Assembly: GCA_947453195.1 (NCBI GenBank)
Contig: CANGFO010000001.1
Coordinates: forward strand, 248,001-312,000
DNA from: Flavobacteriaceae bacterium
GTDB lineage: Bacteria; Bacteroidota; Bacteroidia; Flavobacteriales; Flavobacteriaceae
Length of the DNA stretch: 64,000 nucleotides
Direction of reading: 5' to 3'
The position numbers and the translations under genes were made by a program. Positions 52,372 through 60,343 of the stretch are shown piece by piece. The notes under the pieces are model-generated. The model was not told the origin of the DNA. It searched no databases and worked only from the letters and a program-made list of their open reading frames with translations. Position 1 is the stretch's first letter. Every line of letters starts with the position of its first letter.

Positions 52372-53391
52372 ATGAAAAAGACAGCAATTTGTTTCGCCCT
52401 ATTTACTTTTATTTTTGGGTATTCCCAAAACGTTTTTCAGGACAATTTAAATAGTTACACGGTTAACAATCAGTTAAGTGGACAAGGAACCTGGACCAAC
52501 AACTCATCCAACGGTGGAACTGGAGCCTGCACGGGTGCTTTATGTAGTAATGCTAAAGTGCTAACTCCTGGATTTAGTTACCTAAATTATGGAACTTCGT
52601 TAAATTCGTTACAATTATTAACCGATACCGATGGATGTGGGACATTATTCACTCCAGTAACTTCGGGCGATATGTATGTGGGATTCCTAATTAACATAAG
52701 TAGTGTTGCTACTAGTCCGAATGATTTTTTTAGAGTAAATAACGGAAGTTTTATTACTACTACATTCAGAGTATTTATCAAAATGATTACTGGTAATACG
52801 TTTGTAATAGGTATAAGTAAAGGCGCCTCTGGAAATGCTACCGTTTATACCACCAATGCATATGCATTTAATCAAGATCATTTATTGATTTTAAAATACT
52901 CCCAATTAGCAGGTGCTGCCGACGATTTATTGAACTTATATGTAAATCCAGTTATGGCAAACGGTGTTCCTGCAACACCTGATGCCACCACCAATTCAGG
53001 AACTGATCAATCGGGAGCAGTTGACCGACTTGTTTTTAGACAAAACACAACCTCTACTCCTACAGGTAGAGCCGGACTTGTTAGTGTAGCTAAATCTTGG
53101 ACCGGATTAATTTTTCCAACAATGGCTCAAGCCGATTTTTCAAAAGAAAAATTTACTATAACTGCCAATGAAGCAAATAATGGTTTATTGCAAATTAATT
53201 CTATTGAAAATTTTGATAACGCCCAACTTTCTATTTACAACATGGACGGAAAATTAATAGAAAACAAAGTCATTTCTTTGAGAAATGCTTCCAACACAAT
53301 TGCTATCAACCCCATCTCAAATGCGGGAGTTTATATAGTATCTGTTTCGGTAAACGGAGCAGCATATAATCAAAAAGTAGTTGTAAAATAA
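52372..53391 (+). CDS. T9SS-sorted secreted protein, unknown function
   Basis: A 339-aa protein with signal peptide (1-18, FIFGYSQ) and a C-terminal T9SS type A sorting domain (LQINSIENFDNAQLSIYNMD, ending KVVVK). The middle part, about 20-255, is Ser/Thr/Asn-rich beta structure with a possible lectin-like or adhesin fold (FQDNLNSYTV). No catalytic motif recognised. Divergent from the large cargo gene. Confidence 0.82.
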   Translation: MKKTAICFALFTFIFGYSQNVFQDNLNSYTVNNQLSGQGTWTNNSSNGGTGACTGALCSNAKVLTPGFSYLNYGTSLNSLQLLTDTDGCGTLFTPVTSGDMYVGFLINISSVATSPNDFFRVNNGSFITTTFRVFIKMITGNTFVIGISKGASGNATVYTTNAYAFNQDHLLILKYSQLAGAADDLLNLYVNPVMANGVPATPDATTNSGTDQSGAVDRLVFRQNTTSTPTGRAGLVSVAKSWTGLIFPTMAQADFSKEKFTITANEANNGLLQINSIENFDNAQLSIYNMDGKLIENKVISLRNASNTIAINPISNAGVYIVSVSVNGAAYNQKVVVK

Positions 53392-53408
53392 GCTATAAAT
53401 AGATTAAA

Positions 53409-53440
53409 AATAAGCCCTTACAGCAATGTAAGGGCTTATT
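53409..53440. terminator. Bidirectional terminator
   Basis: AATAAGCCCTTACA and TGTAAGGGCTTATT form a perfect 14-bp stem with a GCAA loop between two convergent genes. Confidence 0.85.
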
Positions 53441-53463
53441 AGTTTTATTTTAATGGGTAGCTA

Positions 53464-53706
53464 TTATTTATCATTCAGTCCAATTCCGTAACCAAATAGT
53501 CCAGCAACCAGGGCAAGATGAATAATCAAAACCGCTTTTTGCCATGTTGGGCGGTCATTCCATTTTTGATCGGTGTTAAAAGGATCAAAGGCCAAACCAA
53601 TTCCAAATGAGGAAGCCGCTTGCATGTAATCTTTAGTAAATAAAGATTGGTAGGTGCCCAATAAAAGAAAGCCAATGTAGATGAATTTGTTAAAGGGTGT
53701 TCTCAT
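53464..53706 (-). CDS. Small two-helix membrane protein
   Basis: An 80-aa protein with helices at about 7-20 and 55-75 (AVLIIHLALVAGLFGYGIGL). Resembles unnamed Flavobacteria membrane proteins. It starts 5 bp after the 105-aa gene and probably shares its mRNA. Confidence 0.65.
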   Translation of the reverse strand: MRTPFNKFIYIGFLLLGTYQSLFTKDYMQAASSFGIGLAFDPFNTDQKWNDRPTWQKAVLIIHLALVAGLFGYGIGLNDK

Positions 53707-53711
53707 ATTTT

Positions 53712-54029
53712 TTAATCTTCAATTAATTCTTTTTTGCGTTTTTCTATAATTTTATCAATCTGAAGAATTGTGTCTTTTTTCCAAGTTGCAGCTACAGTAA
53801 AAAGTAATTCTTGACTTTTCTTTTTCCTGTTTGGAAAAAAATAAACTTTTTGTCCAACGTATAAACTTATCCCGCTGTTTGATTTAGGGTTCAAATTAGG
53901 ATTCATAACCCCTGGAATTAGTAAAGGAATCGAGTGGAAGGAACCATTATGGAACGTCATGGGGATGTTTTGAGCTTTAACGTTTATAAAACACAAACCA
54001 ACCACAAGAGGTAAAAATATTTTTTTCAT
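53712..54029 (-). CDS. Small secreted hypothetical protein
   Basis: A 105-aa protein with a signal peptide (1-19, FINVKAQ). A beta-rich centre (SIPLLIPGVMNPNLNP, GISLYVGQKVYFF) is followed by a charged helix (IDKIIEKRKKELIED). No family recognised. Confidence 0.68.
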   Translation of the reverse strand: MKKIFLPLVVGLCFINVKAQNIPMTFHNGSFHSIPLLIPGVMNPNLNPKSNSGISLYVGQKVYFFPNRKKKSQELLFTVAATWKKDTILQIDKIIEKRKKELIED

Positions 54030-54052
54030 TGAAATTATATTAATATTTGAAT

Positions 54053-54060
54053 CAAAACTA
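54053..54060 (-). promoter_or_regulatory. -7 element of the 105-aa secreted protein gene
   Basis: TAGTTTTG on the minus strand, 23 bp before the start codon. Confidence 0.45.
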
Positions 54061-54134
54061 CAATTTTAACAGATGAATGCCTATTCAATCATCAGAAAAT
54101 TAAGGCGTTGAACTATATAAAAATCAACTATTAA

Positions 54135-54986
54135 TTACTTACACATTTTTTTGTAATCATCGGTTAGATTTAAAAAAGGTCTTAAATTATAATCTGTATA
54201 GACTTCTGCCTCAAATGCATTTTTTTCTTTTTTAGTTTTCAGATTCTTTTTCCCTTCTGCTACTTGTTTTTCCATCTCTTGATATTTTTGAAGCGCATCT
54301 TTTTCCATTTCTTTTGTTACATCTTGTTTAGCATCTAACTTGCTTGTAAACTCAGGACAATCTTTAACAATAGCTTTAATTGCATTAATAACTTTTGAAT
54401 GAATTTTACTTTTATTACCCATCAAATCCATCAATGAAAAATCTATTGGATTAATCGCAAAATTATCTTTTGGGTTATTCAAATAGAAAACGGTTCTTGC
54501 ATATTTACCTGTTCCTTTAATAGTTATATTGTAACCATAAAAATTTATGGAATCATTTTTAATTAACGGCAAAAAAACAGTATTTCCAGAATCAACAATT
54601 TCCCCATTACTTTTTGCTTTTAAAATGTGTAAACGTTTGAATTCTTTTACCTTATTTAATTCTTTATCAAAATAGGTAATGTAATTGATCGAATCCGATG
54701 GAATAGTTCTATATTTCTCTGAAGCATTTCTTCTGAACTTTATTTTTTTTCTGTCTAAATTATTATTTGATTCCAAAGTACTCGGATTGAAATCATAAGG
54801 ATTGGTAAATTCAATAAAATTAGGAGAATCAAAATCTTGAACTTCACCTAATAATCTTTTCCCATCAATTAAATTAACCGTAGCATTAATGTATTCTACT
54901 TTACCAAAATAAAAATTTATATCTGATTGGGCTTGCCCATAAATTTTACCAATTAATAACAAGAGAACTAATGAAATTTTTTTCAT
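54135..54986 (-). CDS. Secreted hypothetical protein with C-terminal coiled coil
   Basis: A 283-aa protein from ATG 54986 (MKKISLVLLLLIGK); ATG 55016 would precede it by ten Lys/Asn-rich residues. Signal peptide 1-18, a beta-rich domain (20-190) and a Lys/Glu coiled coil (ALQKYQEMEKQVAEGKKNL). Unknown function; likely periplasmic. Confidence 0.72.
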   Translation of the reverse strand: MKKISLVLLLLIGKIYGQAQSDINFYFGKVEYINATVNLIDGKRLLGEVQDFDSPNFIEFTNPYDFNPSTLESNNNLDRKKIKFRRNASEKYRTIPSDSINYITYFDKELNKVKEFKRLHILKAKSNGEIVDSGNTVFLPLIKNDSINFYGYNITIKGTGKYARTVFYLNNPKDNFAINPIDFSLMDLMGNKSKIHSKVINAIKAIVKDCPEFTSKLDAKQDVTKEMEKDALQKYQEMEKQVAEGKKNLKTKKEKNAFEAEVYTDYNLRPFLNLTDDYKKMCK

Positions 54987-55016
54987 GATTATTTTTTTTA
55001 AGTTGTTGAAATTCAA

Positions 55017-55108
55017 AAATAAAAAAAATAATCAGAATTTTAATATCTAAGTTTAATAGGCTAAAAAATTTATTATAAAAATTAATAGTGTAAATTATAG
55101 AAACAAAA
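55017..55108. other. Start of the 450-bp gap before rseP, AT-rich
   Basis: The gap from 55017 to 55466 has no protein gene. This first part is featureless AT-rich DNA, followed by a terminator, a tRNA fragment, a second terminator and tRNA-Asn. Confidence 0.5.
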
Positions 55109-55138
55109 AAAAGCCCTTACATTAATGTAAAGGCTTTT
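55109..55138 (-). terminator. Terminator-like hairpin downstream of the tRNA-Asn fragment
   Basis: AAAAGCC and GGCTTTT plus TTACAT and ATGTAA with one mismatch; a run of T follows on the minus strand. Confidence 0.7.
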
Positions 55139-55141
55139 GAA

Positions 55142-55160
55142 AGCTCTCCTTCTTGGGCTT
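55142..55160 (-). pseudogene. tRNA-Asn 3'-end fragment
   Basis: Nineteen bases match the 3' acceptor/T-arm end of the intact tRNA-Asn (55252-55270) at 16 positions, in the same orientation. The 5' half is absent, replaced by a TCCCGA/TCGGGA hairpin, so this cannot fold as a tRNA. Confidence 0.55.
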
Positions 55161-55216
55161 CCCGATTTCACTTCGTTACTTCGGGATAAACTTCTCGCCC
55201 ATGGATAATATGCATA

Positions 55217-55248
55217 AAAAAGAGCAACATTTTCATGTTGCTCTTTTT
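55217..55248 (-). terminator. Terminator of tRNA-Asn
   Basis: AAAAAGAGCAACAT and ATGTTGCTCTTTTT form a 14-bp stem with a TTTC loop, 5 bp after the tRNA. Confidence 0.85.
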
Positions 55249-55253
55249 AATAG

Positions 55254-55327
55254 CTCCCCCTCTTGGGCTCGAACCAAGGACCCTCTGATTAACAGTCAGA
55301 TGCTCTAACCAACTGAGCTAAGGAGGA
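55254..55327 (-). tRNA. tRNA-Asn (GTT)
   Basis: A complete 74-nt cloverleaf on the minus strand. Acceptor TCCTCCT pairs with AGGGGGA (one G-U), D stem GCTC/GAGC, anticodon stem TCTGA/TCAGA with loop CTGTTAA (anticodon GTT), T stem CTTGG/CCAAG with TTCGAGC loop, discriminator G. CCA is not encoded. Confidence 0.96.
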
Positions 55328-55466
55328 AACTGTATTTTTAATTTTTTTAAGAACTTTTTTGTGGCTTTACCTAAATAATAGTACTACTAATTGCGGGTAA
55401 AGCGGTTGCAAATATAAAGCGATTTTTATTTTTTGCAAACAAAAAGAGATAATTTTTTATTTTTTT

Positions 55467-56810
55467 TTATTTGCCCACAATTGCTTTGTAAATATCGTTT
55501 CCGTTTGCAAATAAAACCAAAGTTATAAGTAGTATAAAACCAACCATTTGAGCGCGCTCTAAGAACTTATCGCTTGGTTTTTTACCCGATATCATTTCAT
55601 ATAATAAAAACATTACATGGCCACCATCTAATGCCGGAATAGGTAATAAATTCATTACACCTAGCATGATAGAAAGCAACGCGGTAATATTCCAAAAGGC
55701 AAACCAACTCCATGTAGACGGGAATACACTAAATATTGCTCCAAATCCACCAACGCCTTTATAAGCACCGGTACTTGGAGTGAAAATAGCTTTTAACTGT
55801 TTACCATAACTTGCTAATTCATCAACTCCTCTAGATAATCCTACCGGAATCGATTCGAAGAAACCAAATTCTTGTTTGTTTATTTTATACAATCCTAGTT
55901 TTTCTAAATTGTCATACGGTAAAATTGCTTGTTGCAAATACAATTTACCATCCTTGTTTACTGTTAAAGTTACAGGCAATTCCTGGCCGTCTCTTTTTAT
56001 GATTGCAGGTACTGTTTTCCCTTTAAAATTTTGAAAAATAGCAATAGCTTCGTCGGCATAAGTAATCTTTTGCCCGTTGCAACTGATAATAATATCTTTT
56101 GGTTTTAAAACTTCTTTGTTTGGAGATTCACTAGGAACAGCACCAACAACATAGGGCATTCTAAGGTTTACTAGCATTCCGCGTTGTGATTTCATTAATT
56201 GATCAATGAAATTTTCGGGCAATGAAATTTTAACTTCTTCGCCAGCACGATTTACCACTACTTCTTTGGCAAGGAATAATTCTTTATTTACATCTTCAAA
56301 TTTAGCTACTTTTATTCCGTCTATAGAAGCAATTTTATCACCGGTTTTGAATCCAAGTTTTTCAACCGTTGGGTTGTTTACCCAAATTCCGTCTTTTACA
56401 TTTTCATTAGCAATATACTGCTCACCATAAAAGAAGGTCATTCCTATATAAATAATGAAAGCCAAAATAAAGTTAACCGTAACGCCACCCAACATGATAA
56501 TCAAACGCTGCCAAGCTGGCTTAGAACGAAATTCCCAGGGTTGTGGTTCACCTTGCAGTTGATCTGTATCCATGCTTTCATCAATCATTCCGGCAATTTT
56601 CACATAACCACCAAGCGGCAACCAGCCAATACCATATTCGGTTTCTCCAATTTTCTTTTTCAATAATGAAAATTTCACATCAAAGAAAAGGTAGAATTTT
56701 TCTACTCGCGTTTTAAATAATTTAGAAGGGATGAAATGTCCTAATTCGTGCAGAACAATAAGTATTGATAAGCTCAGTAAGAACTGAGAAAGTTTAATTG
56801 CAAATTCCAT
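55467..56810 (-). CDS. rseP: RseP-like site-2 protease
   Basis: A 447-aa intramembrane zinc metalloprotease. HELGHF (21-26) has the zinc-binding HExxH at the first helix; the second catalytic motif, LLPIPALDGGH, is near 390. PDZ region between about 125 and 290. In other bacteria it cleaves an anti-sigma factor to start the envelope stress response; the partner is not in this window. Confidence 0.94.
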   Translation of the reverse strand: MEFAIKLSQFLLSLSILIVLHELGHFIPSKLFKTRVEKFYLFFDVKFSLLKKKIGETEYGIGWLPLGGYVKIAGMIDESMDTDQLQGEPQPWEFRSKPAWQRLIIMLGGVTVNFILAFIIYIGMTFFYGEQYIANENVKDGIWVNNPTVEKLGFKTGDKIASIDGIKVAKFEDVNKELFLAKEVVVNRAGEEVKISLPENFIDQLMKSQRGMLVNLRMPYVVGAVPSESPNKEVLKPKDIIISCNGQKITYADEAIAIFQNFKGKTVPAIIKRDGQELPVTLTVNKDGKLYLQQAILPYDNLEKLGLYKINKQEFGFFESIPVGLSRGVDELASYGKQLKAIFTPSTGAYKGVGGFGAIFSVFPSTWSWFAFWNITALLSIMLGVMNLLPIPALDGGHVMFLLYEMISGKKPSDKFLERAQMVGFILLITLVLFANGNDIYKAIVGK

Positions 56811-56840
56811 TTTTGTGATTCAAAATTGTTATAAAAAAGC

Positions 56841-56866
56841 AAAAGTAAGGTTTTCACCTTACTTTT
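56841..56866 (-). terminator. Hairpin between rseP and the M1 peptidase gene
   Basis: AAAAGTAAGGT and ACCTTACTTTT (11 bp) with a TTTC loop. The following stretch on the minus strand is T-rich (GCTTTTTTATAAC); it would end rseP transcription only from the right, so it may instead separate rseP from 56888-58813 transcripts. Confidence 0.55.
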
Positions 56867-56887
56867 CTATAATTATATTGTTACGGA

Positions 56888-58813
56888 TTAATTTTTTATA
56901 ATTTTTTTATGAAATTCTCCTTCCGAGGTTTGGATGGAAACCGAATAAACTCCCGAAGACAATGTGTTTAATGAAATATCTAAGTTATTATTTTCTAGTA
57001 CCAATTGTCCTAAATTATTGTAAAGAGAGACTTTTTCAAGTAGAATCGAACTCGGTAATTGCACATGCAGTTCGTCTTTCACCGGATTTGGATACAAAGC
57101 AATCGCATTTTCTAATTGAAAACTTTCATTTCCTAATGTAATCGAATTATTCTTAGAAATTAAATGTTTATCAGGATCAAATTCTACGCTAGCGATAGGA
57201 AAATTAACCGGTAAAATAAGTACTTGTCCGTTAGTGGTATTATTTAATACCAAGTCTTGCACCTGCCCTGAAGCACCATGAATTCTTACAGGAACGGGCA
57301 TTTCAAAATAACTTACAGACGAATGGGATTGCGATTGATTCACAACAAAACGAGCTTGGCCTGAGCCCCAATTTTGTGCGGTAATGCTGTAAGTTGGGTA
57401 GCCTTGGTTGTAAATCCAATCGTTAAAAAATTCAGTCAAGCTGCTGCCATAAACTGCTTCTAAATGGGATTTCAAATTGGTAGTAACAGCATATCCATAA
57501 GCTAATGTAGGATCGGCTAGATAATTTTTCATTGCTTGAAAAAAGGCAGTATCTCCCATTTTAAAACGCAGCATTTCAATTACCATAGCTCCTTTATTAT
57601 AGCTCAATCGGCTACTAAAAATTCGGTTAACATCGGTAGCTTCAGTATCCGTTAAATATACCGCACCGTCTGGAGCAGAGGTGATGTAATTGATCATGTT
57701 GGTTTTATCAGAAATAAAGTTTGGTAAACCATCAAAATTTTCATAAACAATTGAGGCTAAATAAGTAGCAAAACTTTCATTCAACCAAATGTCTTTCCAT
57801 GTGCCGCACGTAATTTTGTCTCCAAACCATTGGTGGGCCATTTCATGTGCAATTAATTGTCGGTCAAAGCCTACCATAAAAGAGACAGTGGTGTGCTCCA
57901 TTCCGCCGCCCCAGCCAAATTGGGCATGGCCATATTTTTCATTATGAAAGGGATATAATTCGAATAAATTGCTGTATAAATTCAGCAATAAAGGGGTTTG
58001 ATCTAACTGTGTTTGCAATCCTCCAGTAAAACTTTCTGGATAAATATAATTGATGATTGGATACTGGTTAGGAGCTGCACCTGCAGTTTGATTGTAAACC
58101 GTATAATCGGTCACGGCCATACAAATTAAATAGGCCGGAATAGGATAACCATGGTGAAAATGGGTCGTTTTAGAAGTTCCGTTTACCACAGGTAATTCAG
58201 GCTCAATACCGTTGGAAACTGCAATATATTGAGATGGAGCGGTTATGTAAACATCAATCGAATTAATTTTATCATTCAAATCTTGTTTGCAAGGCCACCA
58301 ATCTCTCGCTCCAAAAGGCTCCGATAATGTGTATAAAGTATTACTTCCATTACTTCTCATTTCGGCTGTAAAGGCATTAAATCCATTTAATGGGGGCACT
58401 CCAGAATAAGTTATTTCTAACGTTGCCGAAGTTCCGATTGTTTGTGTTGCAGGAAGTGTAATGACCAATTCGTTCGCTCCATTTTGAGAAAATGTCAAGT
58501 TTACTCCATTTTTTTTAACCGAAGCAACGGTTAATTCATTTGCCAAATCAAAATAAATGCTATTCAAATTGGCCAAAGCAGTATAGGTTGTGGTAATTTT
58601 ACCCGAAACAAAATACACCGCCGGATCTACCGTAAATTCTAGTTTGTGATAGGTAATATCGTAGTTTAGCGTATTTGGATTGGGAGCAAACTGCATCAAA
58701 TTGCTGGCAGTTTTCATTTCGCTTGAAGCGATAGTATTTAAGTAATCAACCCCGTTTTGAGCAACTACAGTTGCAAACGAAAAAGTTAAAAGCAGAAGTA
58801 GTATTTTTTTCAT
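56888..58813 (-). CDS. M1-family metallopeptidase with T9SS sorting domain
   Basis: A 641-aa exported aminopeptidase. Signal peptide 1-18, beta-sandwich domain (40-200), exopeptidase motif GGMEHTT, and zinc site HEMAHQWFGDK ... WLNESFATYL (HExxH-18-E). A C-terminal sorting domain (IALYPNPVKDELHVQL ... KKIIKN) directs it to the T9SS. Likely degrades peptides at the cell surface. Confidence 0.94.
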   Translation of the reverse strand: MKKILLLLLTFSFATVVAQNGVDYLNTIASSEMKTASNLMQFAPNPNTLNYDITYHKLEFTVDPAVYFVSGKITTTYTALANLNSIYFDLANELTVASVKKNGVNLTFSQNGANELVITLPATQTIGTSATLEITYSGVPPLNGFNAFTAEMRSNGSNTLYTLSEPFGARDWWPCKQDLNDKINSIDVYITAPSQYIAVSNGIEPELPVVNGTSKTTHFHHGYPIPAYLICMAVTDYTVYNQTAGAAPNQYPIINYIYPESFTGGLQTQLDQTPLLLNLYSNLFELYPFHNEKYGHAQFGWGGGMEHTTVSFMVGFDRQLIAHEMAHQWFGDKITCGTWKDIWLNESFATYLASIVYENFDGLPNFISDKTNMINYITSAPDGAVYLTDTEATDVNRIFSSRLSYNKGAMVIEMLRFKMGDTAFFQAMKNYLADPTLAYGYAVTTNLKSHLEAVYGSSLTEFFNDWIYNQGYPTYSITAQNWGSGQARFVVNQSQSHSSVSYFEMPVPVRIHGASGQVQDLVLNNTTNGQVLILPVNFPIASVEFDPDKHLISKNNSITLGNESFQLENAIALYPNPVKDELHVQLPSSILLEKVSLYNNLGQLVLENNNLDISLNTLSSGVYSVSIQTSEGEFHKKIIKN

Positions 58814-58960
58814 ATCTGGAAAACATTTCAGCTAATGTAAGGATAATTATTATTTTCAACAACTTTGATTTTGTTAAAATTTATCTAAATACCTGAATTA
58901 TAATTACTTAATATGAAATCAATCTTTACTATATTATTCTTTTTTTAGAAAGCAATTTCT

Positions 58961-58968
58961 TAAATTTG
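58961..58968 (+). promoter_or_regulatory. -7 element of serS
   Basis: TAAATTTG, 22 bp before the ATG; no strict TTTG at -33. Confidence 0.5.
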
Positions 58969-58990
58969 CATTCTCATTAAAAATTAAGTC

Positions 58991-60262
58991 ATGTTACAAA
59001 TAGCGGTTATTAGAGAAAATAAAGATAAAGTTATTGCAGCTTTAGCTAAAAAAAATATGGATGCCAAAGCTATAGTTGAAACTATAATTCAACTAGATGA
59101 AAATCGTAGAGCGGCGCAAGTAGAATTAGATACTACTTTATCAGAATCTAATAAGTTATCCAAAGACATTGGCGCCTTAATGAAAAACGGCGAGAAAGCA
59201 AAAGCCGAAATATTAAAACAAAAAACAGTTCAATTAAGAGACCAAGGGAAAGTAATTTCTGAGAAAATCGAAGTATATGCTGCCGATTTGCTTGAAAAAA
59301 TGTACTTACTTCCTAATCTTCCTGCCGATATCGTTCCTGTAGGAAAAACGGCAGAAGATAACCTAAATGTTTTTGAAGAGGGCGCTGTGCCAAAATTGCA
59401 AGAAGGCGCTTTACCTCACTGGGAGCTGGTAAAAAAATATGATATTATTGATTTTGAATTAGGGGTTAAAATCACGGGTGCAGGATTTCCGGTTTACAAA
59501 GGAAAAGGAGCCAAATTACAACGTGCTTTAATCTCTTATTTTTTAGATAAAAATACCGATGCGGGTTATTTTGAATACCAAGTTCCGCATTTAGTAAACG
59601 AAGCTTCGGCATACGGAACTGGGCAATTGCCAGATAAAGAAGGGCAAATGTACCATGATGCCACCGATGATTTGTATTTAATTCCAACGGCTGAGGTGCC
59701 GGTAACGAATATCTTTAGAGATGTTATTTTCACCGAAAACGAATTGCCAGTAAAATGCACCGGATATACACCCTGTTTTAGAAGAGAGGCGGGTTCTTAT
59801 GGAGCTCACGTTCGTGGATTGAATCGTTTGCACCAATTTGATAAAGTAGAAATTGTTCGCGTTGAGCATCCAGATAAATCTTATGAAGCATTGGATGAAA
59901 TGGTAGAGCATGTAAAAAATATCCTTAGAGAATTGCAATTGCCTTACAGAGTTTTGCGTCTTTGCGGAGGCGATATGGGTTTTGCTTCGGCATTAACGTA
60001 TGATTTTGAAGTGTATTCTACCGCGCAAGAAAGATGGTTGGAAATCTCTTCGGTTTCTAATTTTGAAACCTATCAAGCCAATCGTTTAAAATTACGATAC
60101 AAAGATAAAGACGGAAAAAATCAATTGGCGCATACCTTAAACGGAAGCTCGTTAGCTTTGCCTAGAGTATTGGCCGGAATATTAGAAAATTTCCAAACCC
60201 CAGATGGAATTGTAATTCCAGAAGTGTTACGCAAGTATACCGGATTTGATATTATTAACTAA
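58991..60262 (+). CDS. serS: Serine-tRNA ligase
   Basis: A 423-aa class II synthetase. N-terminal coiled-coil tRNA arm (about 30-110), then TGQLPDKEGQMY, motif 2 FRREAGSYGAHVRGLNRLHQF (FRxEAGS and RGLxRxHQF) and motif 3 GSSLALPRVLAGILENFQ. Normal length. Followed by a hairpin and a TPR gene. Confidence 0.97.
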   Translation: MLQIAVIRENKDKVIAALAKKNMDAKAIVETIIQLDENRRAAQVELDTTLSESNKLSKDIGALMKNGEKAKAEILKQKTVQLRDQGKVISEKIEVYAADLLEKMYLLPNLPADIVPVGKTAEDNLNVFEEGAVPKLQEGALPHWELVKKYDIIDFELGVKITGAGFPVYKGKGAKLQRALISYFLDKNTDAGYFEYQVPHLVNEASAYGTGQLPDKEGQMYHDATDDLYLIPTAEVPVTNIFRDVIFTENELPVKCTGYTPCFRREAGSYGAHVRGLNRLHQFDKVEIVRVEHPDKSYEALDEMVEHVKNILRELQLPYRVLRLCGGDMGFASALTYDFEVYSTAQERWLEISSVSNFETYQANRLKLRYKDKDGKNQLAHTLNGSSLALPRVLAGILENFQTPDGIVIPEVLRKYTGFDIIN

Positions 60263-60279
60263 TTGTTAATCTTAGTAAT

Positions 60280-60324
60280 AGGATGTACTAAATAAACACA
60301 AATTGGTTTACTTTAGTACATTCT
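60280..60324 (+). terminator. Long hairpin after serS
   Basis: AGGATGTACTAAA and TTTAGTACATTCT pair over 13 bp with one G-U, and TAAAC with GTTTA extends the stem beyond a bulged C. TCTTTATTT follows. It may end serS mRNA; the perfect ATGTACTAAA arms could also be a protein-binding site. Confidence 0.55.
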
Positions 60325-60343
60325 TTATTTAATGCCCCTACGA

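Noticed and set aside
55142..55327. Attachment site of a resident island at tRNA-Asn
   Set aside because: No integrase, no foreign-looking genes and only about 100 bp between the two tRNA pieces; at most a scar.
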